Assembly: GCA_964400875.1 (NCBI GenBank)
Contig: CAYNWK010000200.1
Span: 1 to 7,474, forward strand
DNA: 7,474 bases
Reading direction: 5' to 3'
Source of the DNA: CAYNWK01 sp964400875
Lineage (GTDB): Bacteria; Chloroflexota; Anaerolineae; Anaerolineales; UBA4823
Shown here: piece after piece, positions 1 to 5,534 of the stretch
How the letters are laid out: each line of letters starts with the position of its first letter
Position numbering within the stretch: the stretch's first letter is position 1
Position numbers and translations under genes: made by a program
The notes under the pieces: generated by a model
What the model saw: the letters and a program-made list of their open reading frames with translations, nothing else
What the model was told of the DNA's origin: nothing
Databases searched by the model: none

Positions 1-291
1 CGCACCAACATCGAAGAAGATTTCCCCGACGTGATGGACAAGATCAAGGTTATCGCCGAATCGCCCCCCATCCCCAACGACACGATCAGCTTCAACCCGG
101 ATGTACCCGCAGACGTGCGTGACGCGATCGTGGGCGTCTTCCTGAACCTGACCACCACCGATCAGGGCCTGGAAGTATTGAACACCGTATACTCGTGGAG
201 CGGTGTTGAACCGGTTGAGGACAGCTTCTACGATGGCTTCCGCCAGCAGCTTGAAGCTGCCGGCGTGAGCATCGAAGACGTCGCCCCGTAA
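1..291 (+). CDS. phnD: PhnD-type phosphonate ABC transporter substrate-binding protein, C-terminal end (5' truncated)
   Basis: Reading frame 1 is open from the first base to TAA at 289-291 and gives the last 96 residues of a protein that begins before the window; the GTG/ATG codons at 31-36 are internal, not the start. PhnD is the extracytoplasmic binding protein that hands phosphonate-like anions to the PhnE/PhnC importer. The visible part shows the usual C-terminal pattern of this family: a segment ending in SPPIPND, a helix-rich stretch DVRDAIVGVFLNL, then a GLEVLNTVYSWSGVEPVEDSFYD segment in two pieces, with the conserved D..Y/F before the last helix. The assignment also rests on the phnC and phnE genes directly downstream. 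Family members also bind phosphite or hypophosphite, and the ligand pocket residues lie mostly outside the window, so the substrate is uncertain. Confidence 0.85.
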   Translation, partial: RTNIEEDFPDVMDKIKVIAESPPIPNDTISFNPDVPADVRDAIVGVFLNLTTTDQGLEVLNTVYSWSGVEPVEDSFYDGFRQQLEAAGVSIEDVAP

Positions 292-308
292 AACCCCACT
301 CAACACTA

Positions 309-340
309 GTCAAGGGAAGAGGTCAACCTCTTCCCTTGAC
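309..340 (+). repeat. Perfect inverted repeat, hairpin 1 of the phnD-phnC gap
   Basis: GTCAAGGGAAGAGGT (309-323) is the exact reverse complement of ACCTCTTCCCTTGAC (326-340), leaving only CA between, so the RNA would form about 14 bp closed by a 4-nt loop. It starts 17 bases after the phnD stop codon. No T-run follows it, so it is not a classical intrinsic terminator. A hairpin here could protect the 3' end of phnD mRNA or reduce read-through into phnC, as is known for binding-protein genes of other ABC operons; that role is inferred. Confidence 0.75.
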
Positions 341-347
341 CCTTATG

Positions 348-386
348 GGGTGTTTTTCGGCGGACTACGCCCGCTGAAAAACACCC
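348..386 (+). repeat. Inverted repeat, hairpin 2 of the phnD-phnC gap
   Basis: GGGTGTTTTTCGGCGG (348-363) pairs with CCGCTGAAAAACACCC (371-386) over 16 positions, with one G-T wobble (359/375) and a 7-nt loop. It begins 8 bases after hairpin 1 ends. The stem itself carries a TTTTT/AAAAA block, but no T-run follows the 3' arm. Together with hairpin 1 it fills most of the 135-base space before phnC. It may attenuate transcription or stabilise mRNA; the sequence does not decide which. Confidence 0.7.
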
Positions 387-426
387 ATCCACCTACTAAC
401 TGAGTAAATCCTGCCCTTAAGAACCT

Positions 427-1191
427 ATGCTACAAGTAGAAAACCTGACCAAAATCTATCCCGACGGCACCGTTGGGATTCGCGAGCTGAACTTTACGGT
501 CGAAGACGGTGAATTCCTCGTTGTAATCGGGTTGAGCGGTTCTGGCAAATCCACCCTGCTGCGCTGCATCAACCGCCTGATCGAACCCACTGAAGGGCGC
601 ATAACCTGGAACGGTGTCGATGTCACCGCCGCCAACCAGGCCGAAATGCGTAGGATCCGACGGGAGATCGGTATGATCTTCCAGCATTTCAACCTGGTAA
701 AGCGTTCCAACGTGATGACGAACGTGCTATCCGGACGTCTGGGTTACACTCCGCCATCCTGGAGCCTGATCAACCGCTTCCGCCGGGATGACCGGCAGCG
801 CGCCTTACAGGCTCTCGAGCGAGTCGGCATCCCCGGCAAAGCGCAAAACCGCGCCGATGAACTGAGCGGTGGTCAGCAACAGCGGGTCGGCATCGCACGG
901 GCGTTGATGCAGGAACCGAAAATGATCCTGGCGGACGAACCGGTCGCCAGTTTGGATCCAGTCCTGGCGAACTCTATCCTTGGATATCTGGAAAAAATAA
1001 ACCAGGAAGATGGGGTCACGGTTATCTGTAGCCTGCACTTCCTCGACCTGGTCCAGCGCTATGCCACCAAAGTGATCGGGCTGCGCGCCGGGCAACTGGT
1101 ATTCGAAGGCAACAATCAGGACATCCGCGAGCTGAGCGATGAACGCTTCAAAGAGATCTACGGCGAAGAAGCTGAACGTCTCGGCGCGTAA
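427..1191 (+). CDS. phnC: PhnC, phosphonate ABC transporter ATP-binding protein
   Basis: This 254-residue protein is the cytoplasmic ATPase that drives phosphonate-type import through PhnE. All ABC motifs are intact: Walker A GLSGSGKST at residues 35-43, Q-loop Q86 (IFQHFNLV), signature LSGGQQQRV starting at residue 146, Walker B ILADEP with D170 and E171 followed by ASLDP, and H-loop H204 (SLHFLDLV). PhnC-specific features include the segment RSNVMTNVLSGRLGY and the ending ERFKEIYGEEA. Length is normal for the family. The ATG at 427 has no recognisable Shine-Dalgarno sequence ahead of it, but no other start fits the family N-terminus MLQVENLTKIYPDG better. It lies 135 bases after phnD, across two hairpins, and 19 bases before phnE, so the three are probably one operon in the order D-C-E. 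Phosphite import is an alternative substrate assignment. Confidence 0.95.
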   Translation: MLQVENLTKIYPDGTVGIRELNFTVEDGEFLVVIGLSGSGKSTLLRCINRLIEPTEGRITWNGVDVTAANQAEMRRIRREIGMIFQHFNLVKRSNVMTNVLSGRLGYTPPSWSLINRFRRDDRQRALQALERVGIPGKAQNRADELSGGQQQRVGIARALMQEPKMILADEPVASLDPVLANSILGYLEKINQEDGVTVICSLHFLDLVQRYATKVIGLRAGQLVFEGNNQDIRELSDERFKEIYGEEAERLGA

Positions 1192-1210
1192 ATACTAAAC
1201 CATTACTTCC

Positions 1211-3352
1211 ATGACCGATACACAGCAAGTGCAACCAAGAAGATCATCGCTACTGCACGGACTGCTTTCTTTCTTTGTCCCCGGTTTAGGTCAATTCATC
1301 GCCGGACAATTTGCCCGGGGGGTGACTTTACTAGGAATCATCCTGGCGCTGGGTTCGTTGAGCGTATGGACCATCGCTCAGAGAGCCCGTTTTCCCGACT
1401 ACCAGGTAAGCACCCAGGTTTTCCTGGTGCTTGTAATCGAATGCGCCGCGCTGCTGTTTTTCTTGATCGCACTGCGTTATATCCTCAACCGCTACCTGTT
1501 CAAAGATGCCTCCGAACAAGCCTTCACTCAGGTCGGGTTGATCATTTTTTACGCCGCTGCGATCATTATCGTCCCCGATCAATTGTTGGCGACAGCCGGA
1601 AATGAAGAGGCATTGAGCCAGGTTTTTGGTACGCTCGGCGTTTTTGCCGCAGCAACCCTGGCGGGCTTATGGTTTTGGCAAGTTTACGATGCAGCCCGCA
1701 TCGGGGCAAGGCAGGAACCCCCCTCCATGATTGGCGGCGTGTTAATCGCATGCGTACTGATCTTCATACTAGGATGGAACATCACCCAAATCGACCTGCC
1801 GAAGGCAGTGCGCGAATACCGCGATACCCAGGTTATCCTGGGACAAATTATTTGGCCGTGGAGAACCGCCTTCGAATTCGAGGAAATCAATGTGGAGGCC
1901 ACGGCAAAGATCCAGGCCCCCTGCCCGGAAGGCGAAACCGGGCCGCCGGTGAATGAACCCCTGCAAGGCGAATCGTGGGTCGTCGTAACCCCAACTTGTG
2001 GAGAACTGACCGAACGCGATTTGCGGGGCAACGTCACCCTAGGCACGGAATTGACTATCACGGGTGGCAATTTCACGCCTGGTACCGATGTGAATATCCT
2101 TTGGAAGAACCCCATCGGCAATCCCTTCCGACCACGCGGCGTGGGCGACACCACGATACAAATTGGTCCGGACGGCGGCTTTGAGACAAAACTCAACATC
2201 CCTGAGGCGGTCATCCCGGATACCGCCGTCGGCGCTCAGATCCATACCCTGATCGTGCGCCAGGAAAGCGCGGTGGTCTTCACAGGCCGCTTGAGCCGGG
2301 AAATGCATCTGGCGCTGGCGGGCATGTTGGAAACGATCATGCTCGGGCTGATGGCGACCTTCTTCGGCATCATCCTGGCGATTCCGTTCAGTTTCCTGGC
2401 GGCGCGCAACCTGATGGCGCCGATCCAGACTACAATGAGCGGCGTCGCCGGCGGGCTGCTGATCATGATCCCTGGTTTGTGGATCGGCAGCCTAATCACC
2501 GGACAGGTCACCGCGCTGTTTGGCGGATTGGAAGGGTCGCCCCTGCTCACCGCGGGCACGGCCCTGCTGCTCGTCGGAAGCCTGGGCTACGCAGGCTGGC
2601 GGTTGGGCTCCATGGGGATGCAAACTGTCGGAGATCGCGCCCCGGACGCCCTCAGCCGGACGATCACCGCGCTGGTGCTAGCCTTGCTGGGCGCAGGTAT
2701 CGGTTATTTTTTAGGGCTTGGATTCAGCCGGGGCATTCGCTCCATCCCGCTGAGCGCTGAAGTCGCCATGCAGACGGAGACGACCTACGCCATTGGCGGA
2801 GCGATTCTCTTTGGTGTATTGGCTCTAGTCTATGCTTTCCAGAAAGGCGTGCACGGCACGATTAGTATCGGTATTATCGTCTACGCGATCGTGCGCACCT
2901 TCATGAACATCTTCCGCTCCATCGAACCGTTGATCTGGGCCCTGGTAGGCATCATCTGGATCGGTCCAGGCCCCTTTGCTGGCGCCATCGCCCTGACCAT
3001 CCATACAATCGCGGCGTTGGGTAAGCTGTATTCCGAGTCAATCGAGAGCATCGATCACGGCCCGATCGAAGCAATCCAAGCTACCGGCGCTAACCGTTTG
3101 CAGACGATCATCTACGCGGTCGTACCGCAAGTGCTGCCGCCGTTTATCTCCTTTACTATCTACCGTTGGGATATCAATGTGCGCATGTCCACCGTGATCG
3201 GCCTGGTGGGCGGCGGCGGGATCGGCTTCATCCTGATCCAGTGGATCCGCCAGTTCCAGTACGACGCAGCGGGACTTGCGGTCTGGTTGATCACCATTAC
3301 CGTAGCCATCCTGGACTACGTCAGCTCCGAAATCCGCGAGCGTTTCGTCTAG
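1211..3352 (+). CDS. phnE: PhnE, phosphonate ABC transporter permease, giant multi-domain form
   Basis: At 713 residues this is more than twice the usual PhnE length (roughly 260-290). Regions in order: (1) residues about 14-195, a membrane module with a VPGLGQFIAGQ motif and about five hydrophobic segments; (2) about 195-360, a polar stretch with Cys238 and Cys263 and an Ig/TIG-like pattern (LTITGGNFTPGTDV, then DGGFETKLNIPE), probably extracytoplasmic; (3) about 363-402, the start of the permease domain, MLETIMLGL to FLAARNLM; (4) about 403-555, an extra hydrophobic block not found in ordinary PhnE; (5) about 560-713, the rest of the permease, with FRSIEPLIWAL, GPFAGAIALTIHTI, and the EAA loop EAIQATGANRLQ (E620, G626) that docks on PhnC. 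The ATG at 1211 has no clear Shine-Dalgarno sequence and follows phnC by 19 bases. The frame is open throughout, so this is not a frameshift product. Transport role is confident; the roles of regions 1, 2 and 4 are unknown. Confidence 0.9.
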   Translation: MTDTQQVQPRRSSLLHGLLSFFVPGLGQFIAGQFARGVTLLGIILALGSLSVWTIAQRARFPDYQVSTQVFLVLVIECAALLFFLIALRYILNRYLFKDASEQAFTQVGLIIFYAAAIIIVPDQLLATAGNEEALSQVFGTLGVFAAATLAGLWFWQVYDAARIGARQEPPSMIGGVLIACVLIFILGWNITQIDLPKAVREYRDTQVILGQIIWPWRTAFEFEEINVEATAKIQAPCPEGETGPPVNEPLQGESWVVVTPTCGELTERDLRGNVTLGTELTITGGNFTPGTDVNILWKNPIGNPFRPRGVGDTTIQIGPDGGFETKLNIPEAVIPDTAVGAQIHTLIVRQESAVVFTGRLSREMHLALAGMLETIMLGLMATFFGIILAIPFSFLAARNLMAPIQTTMSGVAGGLLIMIPGLWIGSLITGQVTALFGGLEGSPLLTAGTALLLVGSLGYAGWRLGSMGMQTVGDRAPDALSRTITALVLALLGAGIGYFLGLGFSRGIRSIPLSAEVAMQTETTYAIGGAILFGVLALVYAFQKGVHGTISIGIIVYAIVRTFMNIFRSIEPLIWALVGIIWIGPGPFAGAIALTIHTIAALGKLYSESIESIDHGPIEAIQATGANRLQTIIYAVVPQVLPPFISFTIYRWDINVRMSTVIGLVGGGGIGFILIQWIRQFQYDAAGLAVWLITITVAILDYVSSEIRERFV

Positions 3353-3366
3353 CCTAGGACCTTATT

Positions 3367-3416
3367 GATTGGGATTTCAGGGTCGCTGAACGCGCCTGAA
3401 ACCCCAATCTTGCTTT
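3367..3416 (+). terminator. Putative terminator after phnE
   Basis: GATTGGGATTTCAGG (3367-3381) pairs with CCTGAAACCCCAATC (3395-3409) over 15 positions with one A-C mismatch and a 13-nt loop. The 3' arm runs into TTGCTTT (3410-3416), a short imperfect T-tract. It lies 14 bases after the phnE stop, as expected for the end of the phn operon, and just ahead of the promoter-like site of the next gene. The weak T-tract and large loop make termination efficiency uncertain. Confidence 0.6.
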
Positions 3417-3426
3417 AATATTGGCG

Positions 3427-3435
3427 TGGTAGAAT
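3427..3435 (+). promoter_or_regulatory. Extended -10 promoter of the SanA-like gene, possibly leaderless
   Basis: TGGTAGAAT matches an extended -10 (TGnTATAAT) except for one base in the hexamer at 3430-3435. No -35 box at normal spacing is evident; TTGCTT at 3410-3415 is only 14 bases away. The GTG start at 3443 is 7 bases after the hexamer, which would place the transcription start on or next to the start codon. The same 11-mer TGGTAGAATTC recurs on the minus strand ahead of the lipoprotein gene at 5383. Confidence 0.5.
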
Positions 3436-3442
3436 TCGGCCC

Positions 3443-4105
3443 GTGCTGGCTCAAAGCTTGAGAATGGTACTGCGGATCTTGGCTGCTCTGGTAATATTTG
3501 CCACTTTGGGATTGGGTTTGCCGCGTCTGATCACCGCTTTATACGCGCTGCCCCGGCTTTACAGGGTAGATCAAGCCCCAGCTCGGCCTGTAGCGATCGT
3601 CTTTGGCGCTGGACTTTGGTGGGATGGCAGGCCCACTCCGGTCTTGCGCGACCGGGTCGCCACAGCGGTGGAGTTATATTTCGCCGGCAAGGTTCAGAAG
3701 CTGCTGATGAGTGGAACAAGCACCTCTCCTGGCTATAACGAGCCGCTCGCCATGGCAGAATACGCCCAAGATTTGGGCGTTCCTGCCAAGGATATCGTGC
3801 AGGACTATGCCGGCAGGCGCACCTACGATACCTGCTATCGCGCCGGTGAGATCTTCGGAGTCAGCTCTGCGATCCTGATTACCCAAGGGTTTCACCTGCC
3901 GCGCGCCCTGTATACCTGCAATATGTTGGGCATCCAGGCGATCGGCGTGCCCGCCGATCGCCGCGAGTACCTCCAGCGCTCTTCCCTGTTCTGGAATATA
4001 CGGGAGATTCCGGCCACAACAGTTGCCCTGTGGGAGGTGCATGTTTCACAACCCAGGCCAATTTTAGGAGATCCGGAACCCATTTTCCCAGTGGAGGCTC
4101 AATGA
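3443..4105 (+). CDS. SanA/YdcF-like (DUF218) membrane-anchored protein
   Basis: A 220-residue protein with one N-terminal hydrophobic segment (about residues 8-36) followed by a soluble DUF218 domain. Conserved family positions are visible: IVFGAGLWWDGRPTPVLRDR (residues 52-71), LLMSG (87-91), N99-E100 before MAEYA, GVP (112-114), D121 and G124 ahead of RTYDTCYRA (126-134), and TQGFHLPRA (147-155). The RTYDT...FHLPRA combination is closest to the SanA branch, linked in enterobacteria to envelope barrier function and vancomycin exclusion; the biochemical activity of the family is not settled. The chosen start is GTG 3443; ATG 3464 (residue 8) is an alternative and would still keep the membrane anchor. 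No Shine-Dalgarno sequence precedes GTG, but a -10-like box sits 7 bases upstream, consistent with a leaderless mRNA. Its stop overlaps the next gene's start (ATGA, 4102-4105), so the two are probably translated together. Confidence 0.85.
   Translation: MLAQSLRMVLRILAALVIFATLGLGLPRLITALYALPRLYRVDQAPARPVAIVFGAGLWWDGRPTPVLRDRVATAVELYFAGKVQKLLMSGTSTSPGYNEPLAMAEYAQDLGVPAKDIVQDYAGRRTYDTCYRAGEIFGVSSAILITQGFHLPRALYTCNMLGIQAIGVPADRREYLQRSSLFWNIREIPATTVALWEVHVSQPRPILGDPEPIFPVEAQ
4093..4097 (+). promoter_or_regulatory. Ribosome binding site of the HD hydrolase gene
   Basis: GGAGG ends 4 bases before ATG 4102, inside the last codons of the SanA-like gene. It decides the start of the HD protein: the frame is open further upstream to 4030, but no comparable site precedes any earlier start codon, and the HD family N-terminus begins at MNRETALEI. 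Confidence 0.7.
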
Positions 4106-4659
4106 ATCGAGAGACCGCTCTGGAGATCGTGCGCGAGCACGTCGAGAACGAAAACCTTATCCGCCACATGCTCGCCGTGGAGGCAGCGATGCGCTTCTAC
4201 GCCGAAAAATTTGGCGAGGATGCTGACCAATGGGGACTCGCCGGATTGCTGCACGATTTCGATTGGGAGATCCACCCTACTTTAGAGCAGCACCCGCAGG
4301 CAGGCGCGCCGATCCTGCGCGCAAGAGGCGTCCCCGAGGAGATCGTACGCGCCATCTTGAGTCACGCCGAGCACACCGGCGTGCAGCGCCAATCCAACAT
4401 GGAAAAAGCTCTGTATGCCTGCGACGAGATCACCGGCTTGATCGTTGCTGTAGCGCTGGTGCGGCCCTCACGCTCGCTCAGCGACCTGAAAGTCAAGTCG
4501 GTCAAAAAGAAGTGGAAGGACCGTTCGTTCGCAGCCGGAGCAAACCGTGAGGATATTGCCGAGGCAAGCGAAGAATTCGGCGTCGAGCTGTGGGAACACG
4601 TCGACAACGTCATCCGGGCGATGGCCCAAGTCGCTCCCGACCTGGGGTTCGACAGCTGA
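4102..4659 (+). CDS. HD-domain (HDIG-type) metal-dependent phosphohydrolase
   Basis: A soluble 185-residue protein with a complete HD-superfamily metal site: H22 (IRHMLAVEAAM), the H51-D52 doublet (LAGLLHDFDWE), H64 (EQHPQAGAPIL), H88 (ILSHAEHTG) and D108 (YACDEITG). This ligand order is that of stand-alone HDIG hydrolases, which cleave phosphoester bonds in nucleotides or related compounds. The particular substrate cannot be read from the sequence, and no GYP motif suggesting cyclic-di-GMP hydrolysis is present. The C-terminal third (SLSDLKVKSVKKKWKDRSFAAG and onward) is basic then acidic and also typical of this subgroup. Start ATG 4102 is supported by GGAGG at 4093 and by the ATGA overlap with the upstream gene. 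Both genes probably come from one transcript ending at the terminator near 4899-4932, 240 bases further on. Confidence 0.88.
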   Translation: MNRETALEIVREHVENENLIRHMLAVEAAMRFYAEKFGEDADQWGLAGLLHDFDWEIHPTLEQHPQAGAPILRARGVPEEIVRAILSHAEHTGVQRQSNMEKALYACDEITGLIVAVALVRPSRSLSDLKVKSVKKKWKDRSFAAGANREDIAEASEEFGVELWEHVDNVIRAMAQVAPDLGFDS

Positions 4660-4768
4660 CCTGTTTAGGCGGAAATTTCTGACCGTTCTCTTGACCTCGG
4701 AGCGAGAGGCCGGGCGCCGCGCACGTCTTAGCGAGCAACGCCGCAGCGCGATGCGCATTCTGCCGGCT

Positions 4769-4801
4769 TATTCGTTTTCGCGAAACGAATGGAAACGAAT
4801 A
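4769..4801. repeat. AAACGAAT repeat cluster with alternative pairings
   Basis: GAAACGAAT occurs twice in tandem (4782-4790 and 4792-4800). Its reverse complement ATTCGTTT lies at 4770-4777. The left arm can pair with the first copy (8 bp, 5-nt loop) or with the second (9 bp, 4769-4777 with 4793-4801). The cluster is in the non-coding stretch downstream of the HD gene. It could be a binding site for a dimeric regulator or an RNA switch; no linked gene is visible to support either. Confidence 0.5.
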
Positions 4802-4861
4802 GGAGGAATTATTACATAATACAAGGTGCAACGCTTTAGGTGAACGACGATAATTCCCCCT
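4801..4861. repeat. Imperfect inverted repeat containing an orphan AGGAGG
   Basis: AGGAGGAATTAT (4801-4812) pairs with ATAATTCCCCCT (4850-4861) over 12 positions with one mismatch and a 37-nt loop. The left arm contains a perfect Shine-Dalgarno-like AGGAGG, but no ATG, GTG or TTG follows at working distance and the frame begun by ATT soon stops. The remaining bases from 4660 to 4948 show no convincing gene: a GC-rich segment follows the HD gene, then these repeats, then the terminator. Confidence 0.4.
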
Positions 4862-4898
4862 CTGACCATCATAGTCTCAACCTCAAAGCAAATAAAAA

Positions 4899-4932
4899 GG
4901 ACACGGTCGCATTGACCGTGTCCTGCTTTTTT
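4899..4932. terminator. Bidirectional intrinsic terminator between convergent genes
   Basis: GGACACGGTC (4899-4908) and GACCGTGTCC (4914-4923) form a perfect 10-bp stem with a 5-nt loop. On the plus strand a T6 run follows at 4927-4932. On the minus strand the A-rich AATAAAAA at 4891-4898 becomes a T-rich tail. It therefore can stop transcripts from the SanA-like/HD unit and from the lipoprotein gene, whose stop codon is 16 bases away on the other side. Confidence 0.9.
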
Positions 4933-4948
4933 GTGAAGTAACTTACGT

Positions 4949-5383
4949 TTACTCGGTCGCCACCATCACGTCCGAACAGGGATCACCGCACTCCTCGATC
5001 ACGTCGAACACGTCATCGATATCCGGCTCTTTGGTTTCAAACAAGCGTCCATCCGCCAGCGTCAAGGTCACAGTCAGGTTGTGGAGCTGGCTGACCTGGG
5101 TAACCTGACCGGATAGGATGAGTTCTCGTGCTCCTTCCCAGGTTATGCTGCTCGGCAAATCTTCGCCAGGTCCTGGATAGGCCTCGCTGGGGGTCTCAGC
5201 AGCGTCCGCAGGCGGATAGGCCTGCTCACCGGAAAGCGGCGTCTCCAGCGGATAAGCCTGGTTTGAAGCCTGCGTAGGACCGGAAGACGGACTGCCCTCG
5301 GTGTCGGGAGCGAAAACTCCCGGCTGGCAGGCTGCCAGTCCCAGTATGGCAATCAGCAGAATCCAGCGTAGCAATGAATTCAT
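4949..5383 (-). CDS. Small secreted lipoprotein of unknown function
   Basis: A 144-residue protein starting at ATG 5383. Residues 1-18 are a lipoprotein signal peptide (basic R6, hydrophobic core, LAAC lipobox) with Cys19 as the predicted lipid attachment site. Residues about 20-75 form a low-complexity linker rich in Pro, Ser and Glu with three AYP repeats (QAYPLETP, QAYPPADA, EAYPGPGE). Residues about 80-144 are a compact domain: ITWEGARELILSGQVTQV, then alternating beta-like strands (LTVTLTLADGRLFETKEP), DIDDVFDVIEECG and a final DPCSDVMVATE. This domain vaguely resembles the small alpha/beta extracytoplasmic fold of FtsH-type proteins, but I cannot assign it. The frame extends upstream to TTG 5401, but AAGGAGA just before ATG 5383 makes the latter the better start. 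It probably sits on the outer face of the membrane. Confidence 0.82.
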   Translation of the reverse strand: MNSLLRWILLIAILGLAACQPGVFAPDTEGSPSSGPTQASNQAYPLETPLSGEQAYPPADAAETPSEAYPGPGEDLPSSITWEGARELILSGQVTQVSQLHNLTVTLTLADGRLFETKEPDIDDVFDVIEECGDPCSDVMVATE

Positions 5384-5387
5384 CTTC

Positions 5388-5394
5388 TCTCCTT
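5388..5394 (-). promoter_or_regulatory. Ribosome binding site of the lipoprotein gene
   Basis: Read on the minus strand, AAGGAGA is followed by GAAG and then ATG at 5383. It is a strong Shine-Dalgarno match and selects ATG 5383 over the in-frame TTG at 5401, which would add six polar residues ahead of the signal peptide. Confidence 0.8.
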
Positions 5395-5428
5395 GAACCA
5401 ATTCTCACAGATTTCAGCAATTAGCTCT

Positions 5429-5439
5429 GAATTCTACCA
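5429..5439 (-). promoter_or_regulatory. Extended -10 promoter of the lipoprotein gene
   Basis: On the minus strand the sequence reads TGGTAGAATTC, with the -10 hexamer TAGAAT at 5431-5436. Transcription would begin near 5424 and give a leader of about 40 bases containing the ribosome binding site. No TTGACA-like -35 is apparent. The box is identical over 11 bases to the one ahead of the SanA-like gene, and TTGGCG precedes both by a few bases. Confidence 0.5.
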
Positions 5440-5534
5440 TGCCGCCAAATGAGATTCCCCTTACTCCTCATTATTTCCAAGGGATTCCTAAAGCGCTCCT
5501 TGAGTACTACCGTGGAGGCAAAAGCAAACGCCAG

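Noticed and set aside
1684..2214. Minus-strand ORF of 176 codons
   Set aside because: It is fully inside phnE on the opposite strand, with no ribosome binding site or recognisable motif; a shadow of the real gene.
4547..4819. Plus-strand ORF of 90 codons across the end of the HD gene and the following gap
   Set aside because: It starts inside the HD gene in another frame without a ribosome binding site, and its arginine-rich sequence is typical of out-of-frame GC-rich DNA.
4840..4941. Short GTG-started frame of 33 codons running through the terminator
   Set aside because: It would be translated across the terminator stem and T-run, has no suitable ribosome binding site, and its length is within chance.
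5402..5534. Searched for a terminator after the protease gene
   Set aside because: Only a CCCTT/AAGGG pairing of about 5 bp without a T-run was found on the minus strand, too weak to call.
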